The position numbers were made by a program, and so were the translations under genes. Positions 22,500 to 32,519 of a stretch of 64,000 bases of DNA are shown piece after piece (the stretch's first letter is position 1; each line of letters opens with the position of its first letter). The notes beneath the pieces are model-generated. The model did not search any database. It worked only from the letters and a program-made list of their open reading frames with translations, and had not been told where the DNA came from. The stretch covers positions 3,721,001 through 3,785,000 of the forward strand of contig CM043963.1 in assembly GCA_014529385.2 (NCBI GenBank), given 5' to 3'. This DNA comes from Adiantum capillus-veneris. Taxonomy: Eukaryota > Streptophyta > Polypodiopsida > Polypodiales > Pteridaceae.

Positions 22500-23380
22500 A
22501 AAGTAAATTTTTGAAAAAAAAAAAAAGTCTAGAAGGCATAGAAGGCCATCTAGCCATTTAGAGGAGCAAAGTTCGTCCTCTTTTGACAATGACCAAATCA
22601 ACAAGAAAATCAAGGAGTTCAAGGAAGGGAGTCAGTCGTCAAATTTTAGACGTTTTTAGACTACCAGGACACCCATCAAGCCCTTGAGTTTGTATAACAG
22701 TTTGACGTCGCCTTCTCTGGAGGACGGTTCTCAAAACATTCCAGGGTGCGAAAGGCGGCATCTTACTTGAAAGAAATTGTACAGACATGGTGGTCTACTC
22801 TATTGTTACGCAAAGAAGCAACTGCGATGTTATTAAAATTCAAGACAGTTTTCACGTCAACTTGGATAGCATATGAATATGCAACAAATGTCATCACGGC
22901 TTGGCATCACTTGAAAATGATTGAGAACGATATATTGGATGACTGCTGCCAGAGGTTTAGGGATACTTATTTGCCAATGTCTTCGTTTCGGAAGATTACT
23001 TTGAAAGACCAGATTGAGCGGTTTTGTTGTGGTTTGCCAAAAGAGATTCGAGAATATTATCTGAACCAGAAGATAGTATCCACCTCAACAAGGCAAGAGT
23101 CCACCAGATTGAAAAGAATGAATTAGGGGAACCCGATGACAGCTCATCACAGGATTCTAGAGAATCAGACGGTTCCGACGAACTAAGGGAACCAGATGCA
23201 AGTTCATCAAAGGATTCCAGAGAAAGGGAATCAGATGATAATGCATCTTAGGGTTCCGATGATTGATACTGACGTGCCAATGGACAGGGGAAGCGAAAGA
23301 CGCTACCCACAGGTTCCAGGGCACAAGGAAAGAAAGGAAAAAGGAAATCAATTGGTAGATCAGAGAATTCCCCAGACCCA
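22500..23380 (+). pseudogene. Gypsy gag segment lodged inside the integrase sequence
   Basis: After KDKI.. of the integrase frame and a 13-A run (about 22519), a Gypsy Gag core appears: AASYLKEIVQTWWSTLL, AWHHLKMIENDILDDCCQRF, IERFCCGLPKEIREYYLNQK (22746-23100). Acidic SSQDSRESDG repeats follow. At about 23382 integrase resumes with DKIFEADQYD, so the DKI residues are present on both sides of the gag block. Multiple frameshifts. Confidence 0.8.
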
Positions 23381-23382
23381 GG

Positions 23383-23760
23383 ATAAGATTTTTGAAGCAG
23401 ATCAGTATGATCTAGATCTAGATACTGGTTTTGCCAAGGTGCACAAGGCTCTTGAGAAGTTTCAAACACGGCATAAGAGGGCAGCCAACAAGATTCGACA
23501 CGACTTGCAGCTGAAGGAAGATGATTGGGAGCTCTTACGGTTTGAGAAGGCATGCCTAAGGAAAGGAGCGACTGTTTCCAAAGCTAAGAATGATTATGGC
23601 ACTTTCCACATTCAAGAGAAAATAAAATCATAAATAATGTATCCTTCAGACTAAAATTGCCAAAAACTTGGAAGATTTAAAATGCTTTTCATGTCAGTCA
23701 ATTGAAAAATTTCGAGGGTGAGGTGCTAATCGACGGGGAGCCTGAGGAGTAACATGAAGG
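23383..23760 (+). pseudogene. Gypsy integrase C-terminus
   Basis: Reads FAKVHKALEKFQTRHKRAAN, then DLQLKEDDWELLRFEKACLRK and FHIQEKI, the basic linker and SH3-like fold typical of plant Gypsy integrases. Stop at 23631; the remaining tail (FHVSQLKNFEGEV) lies in another frame to about 23760. Confidence 0.85.
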
Positions 23761-24553
23761 GAAAGAGAGCGAAGAGATACTCGTTCTAGGACAGATATTG
23801 ACTCACCAAGAAAGGAAAGAGAAAGGTAAAGTGGACTACAGTTCTGAGTCAAGAACTATCCGGGATTGAATGCGAGTGGATGGAGGAGGAGGACCTAGCA
23901 CATACTCCTCAGATTTGGAACTTTAACTTGACGCTTTTGGTCTAGCTTTGGCTATTCCAAGAGTTCCCGGAGATCAGCAGGTTCAATCTGGTGCAAGTAG
24001 GACTACATAAGAGAGGAGTTACTCCGCTCTTTTGTCACAGATTACCTAGAAAGAATAAAGTCACTCATTTTCCTTTGGATTTCACGGATACTGATGGGCT
24101 CACAATATTTTGCTGGTGACTTTATGAAAGTACTTCGACATGGGAATTCCCGAAACTGATTCTAATTGATGAACACTCTAACATGTGACTGTGTTAGAGT
24201 GCAGGACTCAAAGACGAAATGACTGCAACATTTCAGTCTTGAGAATCTCTATAGACATGATCACAATATGAATTAGTTAATCCGACATCAGTGAGGTCCC
24301 GGATGGATCTAGATGCGATTGCTAAATACGTTGTTGGCAATCATGGTCGGAGATTTAAAATGAATTTTTCTGTGATTGATTTGATTTAAATGTGACGTGA
24401 TCGTTCAGTGACTGTCATCTTTGTGCAAGTGTTGGATTTGTGTCGTCTAGTGCGTCAGTACTTAGAGTCAGTGTCTACTGAACTGGTTTATGGCTTATGT
24501 CTGAGTTTGCAGGCGTAATCAAGGGCAATGACAATGCTTCCAAGAGGGGGGTA

Positions 24554-25050
24554 TCTCACAAACTGATGACGTGGCGGTACTGCCCGGGCACACATCAATG
24601 ACGTGGCAGCCTGCTAACGTGGCAAAAGCAAACAGATGATGTTGTGGCTGTTGTACGCACCCCTCGCAAAAAGCGTTGGCATGCTGACGTGGCAGACTGT
24701 ACGGACAGTCCCGGATTTTACACTGACTGGCGTACGAAAAATCCGCAATTTGCGCTGCTGGCTTTTTGGGGCAGCTTTTTGACCAATTGCTTTTGGGAAA
24801 ATTTGCTTTTGAGTTTAGAAGCTTTTGGGCATCCCTTGTAAGAATAAAAAGGACCCAAGGGCCTCACTCTTCAGAGCATCTAGACGCAGAGTTTGAGAGC
24901 AAAGGCCCCTCGAGAGTTATACTTTGCAATGATTAATGAAAGATACATACCAATAGAGGCGCCAGACTTTGGGGCCAATACCTCTGGGCACGACACTACG
25001 ACTCTCTCTCTCTCTATTAAAGTTCAGTGATTATGAAGTTTCTGTTCAAT
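24554..25050 (+). repeat. LTR-B, 3' LTR, truncated
   Basis: Starts TCTCACAAACTGATGACGTGG right after the polypurine tract (consensus TGTCAC, one base changed). It contains several GACGTGGC blocks and GGCGCCAGACTTTGGGGCC. It runs into the duplicated segment beginning at about 25054 before reaching a CA end. Confidence 0.75.
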
Positions 25051-25053
25051 GAT

Positions 25054-25372
25054 TACCACTTTACAGATATCTCAACAAGGAATAGCAGTGGCAAGCACAC
25101 CCTTCACAAGGCCCATTTGTTTATGTGTTCATGTGTATCGTGAAAGAGAGTGTATAGATTGTGGGTGGGTGTATGTAAGAGGAAGAAAGATTCTAAAGTT
25201 ACCTCAGTAAATCCAAATTTTAAAAACAATGAGAATGAGTCACAAGGGAGCGCATTCCAAACACAAGGAACGCGTTCCCTTGTGACAGCGGAGTCAAGGA
25301 ACATTCACTAAAAGACAACATGGGGAAATTGGAAATGGCCGTTCCTCCATTCTGGACCCACTTTCTCTATGG

Positions 25373-25416
<44 letters not shown>

Positions 25417-25545
25417 GTACAAGAGTGTTTTGTACATACATATATATACACACACACACAACATACTATAGACAAATATACAAACATACACACACATATA
25501 TATTCACACATGCAGATGCACTTTTAACTTCTAGACACTAAGTGC
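25054..25545. repeat. Segmental duplication, copy 1
   Basis: Matches 25926-26445 from GATTACCACTTTA..ATATCTCAACAAGG to the ATATATTCACACATGCA block. It contains a (TC)n tract (about 25375-25413) and the palindromic core GGAACGCGTTCC at about 25268. No gene. Confidence 0.9.
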
Positions 25546-25619
25546 TAGCACAGCCACGTGGGTTATAACATAAGTGATTATGTCATCACTAAGAATCTTT
25601 ATATATACATACACACACG

Positions 25620-25664
<45 letters not shown>

Positions 25665-25925
25665 TTGTATATTCAACTTCAATTGTTGCAATTTCTCTTC
25701 GTGTATTGTATGTGTATATATATTTATATATATTTGTATATTCAACTTCAGTTGTTGCAATTTCTCTTCGTGTATTGTGTGTGTGTAAATATATTTATGT
25801 GTGTGTGTATGTATGTATGTATGTATATGTATGTAATATGTATATATATTCAAGTTCAATTGTTGCAGTTTCTCTTCGTGTGTTGCTATTGATTTCTAGC
25901 TTGAATATCCAAGCATGTTACACTT
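25546..25925. repeat. Microsatellite cluster and three 80-bp-class repeats
   Basis: (CA)n/(TA)n tract at about 25612-25663, then three copies of TTCAA(C/G)TTCA(A/G)TTGTTGCA followed by TTTCTCTTCGTGT (near 25674, 25741, 25852). The open frames here are pure simple-repeat translations. Confidence 0.9.
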
Positions 25926-26245
25926 ATGACTACCACTTTATAAATATCTCAACAAGGAATAGAACACCCTTCACAAGGCCCGTTTGTCTATGTGCTCACT
26001 GCTTGTGTGTCTTGAAAGAGAGTGTACAGAGGGTGGGTGGGTGTATGTAAGAGAAAGAAAGATTCTAAAGTTACCTCAATAAATCCAAATTGTAAAAACA
26101 AAGAGAACGTGTCACAAGGGAGCGCATTCCAAAACAAAAGGAACACGTTCCCTTGTCACAACGAAGACAGGGAACATTCACTAAAAGGCAATGTGGGGAA
26201 ATTGGGAATGGCCGTTCCTCCATTCCGGGGCCCCTTTCCCTATGG

Positions 26246-26310
<65 letters not shown>

Positions 26311-26445
26311 TAAGAGTGTTTTGTATATACATATATACACAACATACTGTAGATAAATATACAAACATATACACACACATATATATTCACACATGCATAT
26401 GCACTTTAACTTCCTACGGAGCGTGCATATGCATATATCTAGCTG
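25926..26445. repeat. Segmental duplication, copy 2
   Basis: Second copy of 25054-25545, about 870 bp away. It holds a (TC)n tract at about 26248-26307. It lies within what would be intron 1 of the F-box gene to its right. Confidence 0.9.
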
Positions 26446-26499
26446 TGCAAAAGTTACATTGACAAAGTGTGAATAACAAAAAGTGAATAAGCAATGCAC

Positions 26500-26898
26500 C
26501 TTATGGAATAAGGCCTTCCATATACTGTCATCATTGGCAACACGACGCATACAGGAGTTGGTCATGGAGACATTACAAAGGCTTTGATAATCCAGGTAAC
26601 TAAGCATATGCTGGGTAATTTCGGGGACAAGTTGTTCCATGATGGACGCACCTGGCTGAGGGTAGGCAAAGGGCGGCTGCTGCACCTGCTCTAACCTGTC
26701 TCCGTTGCATTTACAAGTCATATTGCGCAATCCCACTATTGTCCTGTTCTTTGTCCTCCTTCTGCTATTTGCAAACCCTAGTACCAAGTAGAGCAGGAAA
26801 GAAAGAGATATTGCCGATTGCGCTACCACAAAACGAGTCCCCACCATTCTCCTGCCGCTATCAAGCTTCCATGGATCTCGCCGCAAATCATAAAACAT
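26500..26898 (-). CDS. SKIP8: F-box protein SKIP8-like, first exon only
   Basis: A 133-codon minus-strand frame from ATG (26898) to a consensus splice donor AAG|GTGC (donor GT at 26499-26498). Residues 23-44 form a hydrophobic segment (SAISLSFLLYLVLGF); about 60-66 contain a CxC pair; 88-130 form an F-box-like domain (EQLVPEITQHMLSYLDY, VANDDSIWKALFHK). The arrangement of N-terminal membrane segment, Met-Glu-x-Leu-Val-Pro-Glu-Ile and F-box is that of plant SKIP8, a substrate-receptor subunit of SCF ubiquitin ligases. SKIP8 proteins continue with an NTF2-like domain, which I do not find to the left; that side becomes microsatellites and retrotransposons by 25.1 kb. It may be the 5' part of a gene with a huge intron, or a severed gene fragment. 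Confidence 0.75.
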
Positions 26899-27185
26899 AG
26901 ATTGAAGAGTGATGGATTCTCACAAAACGGACCAAGCCTCCATTGCAGGAAAAGAGAAAGCCGTCTGTATTCGGGACACCTTTACTGAATCCATACCCTA
27001 TAGACCTCACTGGCGACGACAAGATGCTCGAATGGAACCCTCAATTTCTAACGCGGGCTGCATTCTATTCGAGTTTCACACAACACGGAAGTTGGAACAT
27101 TAAGGCTTGAAAGTTAAAGAGGTGGACTACTAGTCTTGTCTAGCCTACCAGCGGCTCGGTTATTTTTTTATTTTTATTTTTGGGG

Positions 27186-27220
<35 letters not shown>

Positions 27221-29045
27221 CGGGGCCTATAGGTGGCACAGGAGCTATTGAAGGCATGGACGGGTGAGGTGGCTACAGGCTCCATGGGCGAGATATATGT
27301 CTTTGGATGAATGGCCACGTCATCAATTGGGCTATGCATAAGCATTGTCATTAAAGCACGATAGCCTTTCAACCATCGTGCATGGCATTCTTGGCTAGGG
27401 CAACACTCTCGCTTGCACCTCAAGATCCGTGCATGTCATGTCTCCGTCGTCGATCCCTTCACTTCGTCACGGTGTCATATATGGGCGAGGGGGGTCCTAC
27501 TTGCACAACGTAAAAGAAATTCAATACTTATTATGTATATTCATTTGCCTCTCTTACCCATCATCACCTGCACCCCAAGTAAAGTGAATGCTCTCCTCTT
27601 CCTCCCCAACACCCCTCACATGCTGCAAGACGCAATGTTCATCCATGTGTGGCTATCTCAAAGATTCCAAGAATCTGTAAATCTCAAAGGAAAGGAGGTT
27701 CCAATCCCCATTCACGCGCAGTGGCTGCCCCTCACCGTCACCCTCTCTATCTTCGATTTTGCCCTCACACAGACCATCCGCCTTTCTCTCTCCACCTACG
27801 CTTTTCATTCTTGCCTCTGCAGAACCACGCAAAAGGGCCCACATGTTTCACCTACTCGTAGCATCCCATTGGTGTTGTACGTCTCCATTACTGCCTACAT
27901 CTCTCTATATTAGCCCTGCCTGTGAACCCCCACCCCATGCCCTCCACCCTCACATGTGCAGCGCCCACATCAAAAAAATCTCTTCCTACTCGCCTTTGGC
28001 ACGCAAAATGGCGCACAAGTTTCACATGGTTGCTTCTTCTTGCGGTGCAGCAGCACTCGACAAACCCTGCATATCTCTTTCTCGTCGCCCAGAGAATGCG
28101 GATGCAAAAAATATCTCTCAAAGGGGCATCTCTCTCTCCCTCCCTCCCTCTCTCTCTCTCTCCTCCACGTGTTTTACGGTGCTCTTTTCTCCTTAAGGCT
28201 ACTTGAGAATCCCCCTAGATTCCTATTAATATAGTAGGTCAAAAAACTTTTGACACACTTATTTCACGCTATTTCAATATATTAGCTCTCTTAGAGAGGA
28301 AAACACTAGGGTAGAGGAGCCAATAAGTGGTCGGGCTCCAAAGAGAGCCTTGCCCACCCCAATAAAAAAGATAAAGTTGCATCAAAAATGAGTCGATTCC
28401 TTGAATGCACTGGTTAGGCTCACAGCTGAAATTTGGCTCCTCTACCCTAAAGTGAAAATAAGCAAAAGAAAAGCAAATATGTATCAATATGCACTCGACC
28501 ATCTCTTTATATGGAGACGAAAAGTGTTTTGAGTTTCCATTTTCATGCATATCTTCATTTCATGAACTCACCCTTTACTTATGCACTTCATATGTTTCAT
28601 ATGTTTGGAAGGGATTTTTTTTTTCCAGAGATTGGGGAGACTTAATCACGTCATGTTGAGAAGCTTATTAATTGGAGAGATTTCTCTATCTATCTTCTGA
28701 ATGAGAGAATGAAAATTAAGCGCACAATCCTTTCTAAGACTTCTATAATCAATGGAAGGGACTTTTGACCTTTGAACTCTCTTATGATTTATCTCTTTCA
28801 TCTTCAACATTGTAGAGTTTTTCCACACTCCATTTGGTACTTGCTCAAGGTTTTACCGGTGTCTATGTTTTACATGAATACTAACCTATGTGATTATTAT
28901 GTTTTGAAATACTGATTTGAGCTGGATACCCTGAGCATTTTATGTAATGTATTGGTAATAGCTACATACTTACTCTACATCAATAAAACCTCCCAACATC
29001 TTGGAATATCCTTCCCGTCTCCCCTCACCTCCTTTCCTGCACATT
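26899..29045. other. Flank upstream of the F-box exon, no gene recognised
   Basis: Expected to hold the promoter of the minus-strand F-box exon. It contains a G-homopolymer tract (27184-27221), CT-rich runs near 28130-28165 and two or more open frames (e.g. 27413-27913) without recognisable motifs, pro-rich and C-rich in composition, which I regard as chance. GTTTCA/CACATG(T/C)-rich segments near 27840 and 28015 repeat loosely. Confidence 0.5.
27184..27221 (+). repeat. Poly-G tract
   Basis: GGGGTTGGGG followed by an unbroken run of more than 30 G residues, then CGGGGCC. Such a tract can fold as a G-quadruplex and is also a classic place for consensus error. Confidence 0.95.
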
Positions 29046-29304
29046 GTTGGAACTGGTGAATTTGACTATTGCACCTTCTCTCCTACACCCAATCCCCTTT
29101 GCGCACTCCACACCTCCCCCTTGGCACCCCCTCTCCTTTGTTTAGAAATTTCACAAAAGTTGGTCATGAAGAGGTCGAGACCATCTTTGAACGTTGGTTG
29201 TGAAGAGGTCGAGGCTCCTTATGCTTAGAGAATAGGAACACACACAGAGAGAGAATGTGAGGACCGTGGAATAAATGCATGCTCTTCTCCACCCAATCAT
29301 GCTA
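29046..29304 (-). repeat. Old Gypsy LTR (family F), distal part
   Basis: The sequence left of copia-2 should continue the minus-strand LTR that begins at 35753. A possible CA terminus (plus TGTTGGAACTGG at 29046) is suggested, but no primer site follows, so the boundary is tentative. Confidence 0.3.
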
Positions 29305-29309
29305 TATAT

Positions 29310-29516
29310 TGTTGGGGTGTAGGCCAGGTGGCCATGGGAAACCGCCCTTGTACACTTGATTTCACCTAATCAATATAGGGAGAAAAAGAGGAAGGGTTGA
29401 CTCTTCTCTTTCTTCTCCACTAACCCAACACAGGCTATCTGTGTATCATCCCCTTCCCCATTCTCTTCTTCCCCCTCTCTTGCACACACTCCGCACATGC
29501 ACACGCGCACTCATCA
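29310..29516 (+). repeat. 5' LTR of copia-2
   Basis: 207 bp, TGTTGGGGTG...CACTCATCA. Compared by eye with the 3' LTR it shows nine differences, all transitions and no indels. Confidence 0.95.
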
Positions 29517-29518
29517 AT

Positions 29519-29530
29519 TGGTATCAGAGC
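29519..29530 (+). other. Primer-binding site of copia-2
   Basis: TGGTATCAGAGC, two bases after the LTR. Confidence 0.93.
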
Positions 29531-31564
29531 CCAAGAGCACGGCTCCCAAGCCCCAACATCTCCCGCCTCCCTAACCGTGTGTGCACCGACCCCTAGCTAG
29601 GGGAGCTTGGAATTGAACAGCTTCATCAGGAGATCGGGCTAAAGCTTGGGGGAATTTTGGAAGCAATAGAGATCCAAGGCAAGGAAAGCCAAGTTAGCCA
29701 AGGCCGAGCAGGGGGGCAATTATGCTTCAATTCGGCAATAGGTGAGTAGGAGCGAGATCGAGGGGGAGCTTAGAATTGTGGAGCACCTCGGCAGCATGAG
29801 AGAGGTGGAATCAAAAGCATACAAAAGGCTTGCAATTGAAGGCGTGTGCAAGCTCTGAGGCTTGAACAGAGTCGCGAGCAACGAGAAGCATTGGCTTACC
29901 CGAACCGTACAGCGAGCAGCAGAGCAGAGCCGAGTAGAGAGCTTGCAATCGAACGCATAAGCAAATGCCTACAAGTCCGAGAGCTGCATGGAATTGAGCA
30001 AGCCGAGATGCACCAGAGCCCACACACACGCACATAGTCGTTCCGGATTCAACAGCCCTGCACGCTCGTCAGAATCATTTTTTTGTGGCTCGAGCTCACA
30101 CCTTCTTGTGTGTAAGCTATCATTCCCACAAAGTGAGCCTCGACGATCCCAACTCTCCGACCCCTCCTACACCCCGAGCTTGAGAATTTGAGAGATAGCT
30201 AAGAGTGAGAGAGCAAGCGAGTGAGAGAGACAGCAAGAGAGAGAGAGAGAGCAGAAACATTACAGTTTTCTTCGACATCAACATCTCGTCTCTCCGACTC
30301 CAAATATACAATATCTGTTCTCCGACATCAACACACACAGAGTGTGTGTGCACACCCGGCACCATCCCCGACATCGGCGATTCGCCATAGACATCGGCAA
30401 GAGCGGATCAACTCTCGGTTAGTCCTTTGGCATTGATTCAGTTTATGAAATTAATTTCGACACCGATGTCAGCAACCACTACACCGCTCTTGCACATTAC
30501 GCGACGGATTTCCAACATCCGAGCCTGACACGTGTGTTCCTGCGAACGAGCACGTTCCCGCGATCGACGATCGTGCTTGCGACATGCGCGGGTGAGGTAC
30601 CTCTATCATAGAGGAGTGACACCCGGCATCGGCACCGAGCGCACTGATCACCCTGTACGACATAGTTTACGGATACGACACCTTTGGCGGCTATTCGACT
30701 AGCATATTTCTGCCCGGCGGCAGAAATCGGCACATAGCGACACCGGAACGCAGGTTACAGGCTACAAGGGGGTTTTTCAGCCCATCACTCACAGATTCTC
30801 CAGGTTACCAGACACAGCGCTTTCACAGGCGATTTGGTAGTCATTTCGACAGCAGATTCTCTGCGGACACATGCGTTGACAGATGCATTTTGTTGAGAGC
30901 ACACCTAGTGCTACTGAGCTCTTTTGAGAGCAGATATCCCCATAGGGATCACTGTCACTGCATGCAGTAGTTCTTGGTGCCTGTTTGAGCGCGATTTTAC
31001 TCATGTACGTTGAGTTGCGGACACTGTCCACTGTACTATGTGTGGAGGCATTTTTTGCTATTTTGGCAGTTTTTCCCGGCCGTTTCTGAGACTCGGACCG
31101 GAAGAGCCCTTTCTGAGACTATGGCTAGTCCATTTGTGTCTACATTAGCCTTTGGAGGGTCGATAGTGTGAGGTTTTCTTTGAGCTGGGGAGTGCTCGAA
31201 TGTTGAGACACTTTCGGTGATATAGGTAGCTGGAGTTCCCCTTTACGGTACCCTCGCCATAGTATATGTATCTGGACGGTTATTTATGCTTTTGACGTCG
31301 AGTTGGCACTCACATAGCAGTTGTTTTTGTGCAGCAGATGCCCAGTTAGTGCAGTTGGCACATTTATATGCATTTTGAGTTGAGTTTTGACTCCTCATAC
31401 AAAGGAAACTCTGCCGGATTTATTTCCCGCGAGTCGTGACTTCCATTCTTGGCACTTTTGAGTCTATTTCGGTTGAGATGTTACTCCCGATACAAAGGTT
31501 ACTCAGCCCAAATTTCTACAGCTTCTCGCCATAGTTTGGCACCTCTCAAACCCTCTTATCAGCG
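29531..31564 (+). other. Long untranslated leader of copia-2
   Basis: About 2 kb between primer site and gag without a supported ORF. It is GA-rich at 30180-30260 and GC-rich with many CG dinucleotides at 30430-30780, unlike its AT-rich surroundings. Confidence 0.7.
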
Positions 31565-32518
31565 ATGGCTTCCTCTTCAGAAAAGGAGGAGTATTTCATT
31601 CGGAAGTTCAATGGTAGCAACTTCACCATGTGGAAAGAGCGCATGAAAGATGTTTTGATAAACAAAGGCCTCTCAGAACCCTTGAAAGAGCGCGCAGAGG
31701 ATGATGATTATACACAAGCTCAATGGGAGCTTTTGGATGCAAAAGCCATGGCTACGATACGTCTACATCTAGCCGAGTCAATCTTCTTCACTATCATAGG
31801 GAAGAAAACAACCAAGGAACTTTGGGATAGCTTATGTTCAGCATGGAGAGCAAAAGTGCATCCAACAAAGTTTTTCTCATGAAAAAGATTATGAAGCTCA
31901 ACATGAAAGAAGGTAGCACAATTTCCAGTCATTTAAATGAGTTCAACTCCTTGTTCAGTCAGCTGACATCTCAGGGCTTTAAAGAGTTTGACGATGAACT
32001 CAAGTCTATCTTCTTATTATGCTCTCTACCCAGTTCATGGGATATCTTTTGCATAGCCATTAGCAATTCGACTCCGAATGGCAAGTTAGAATTCAATGTT
32101 GTCACACAGATGCGTTGCTCACTGAAGAGATTCGTCGTAAATCTCTCGATAATGCTAGTCATGGAGATGCATATATGGCTGGCAGTTCAACAAATCCAAG
32201 AGGCCGTGACAGGAACAAATACAAAAGCAAAAGTAGAGAGCGGAATCCTCGTAGTCCTAGCAGACACAGGAACCAAAGTAGAGACCGCAATGCCAAAAAT
32301 GTCGAGTGTTACTATTGCCATGAGAAGGGTCATTACAAAAAGGATTGTCGCAGTTTCCTAAGAGATCAAAAAAACATGCAAAAGGATAATTCTGACAAAG
32401 GCAAAAGTACAGTAAAGATTGAGGAGCTCAATATTGTTGAGGCTCCCATGCCTACCACTGCAGTAGAGGATGCTCCTCCTCCAGTGATGCTCATTATGCC
32501 CACAGAGATTCATGCCTA
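31565..32518 (+). pseudogene. copia-2 gag
   Basis: Begins MASSSEKEEYFIRKFNGSNF, followed by MWKERMKDVL and ELWDSL, the DUF4219/UBN2 layout of Copia Gag. The frame shifts near 31850 and again near 32110. The last part has an Arg/Ser-rich linker and a zinc knuckle CYYCHEKGHYKKDC (about 32310-32350), then a TAA at 32518. Packaging of element RNA is its family role. Confidence 0.92.
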
Positions 32519-32519
32519 A

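Larger units (their letters stand above)
21363..24553 (+). mobile_element. Rearranged Gypsy-B internal region
   Basis: Plus-strand Gypsy pieces in the order protease relic, integrase zinc domain, integrase core, gag segment, integrase C-terminus, untranslated tail, polypurine tract (CCAAGAGGGGGGTA, 24540-24553). RT and RNase H are missing and gag is out of place. All parts contain stops, so this is a dead mosaic. Confidence 0.8.

Noticed and set aside
25574-26462. Several long open frames on both strands
   Set aside because: They are translations of TC, CA and TA microsatellites; only the minus-strand portion from 26500 to 26898 has a real domain.
27413-28206. Overlapping plus-strand ORFs of 70-166 codons upstream of the F-box exon
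   Set aside because: Three frames open over the same C-rich stretch, no recognisable motif, no conserved start context; most likely chance.
29519-29530. tRNA-Met gene fragments at several TGGTATCAGAGC sites
   Set aside because: Each occurs one or two bases from an LTR end, so these are retroelement primer-binding sites, not tRNA genes.
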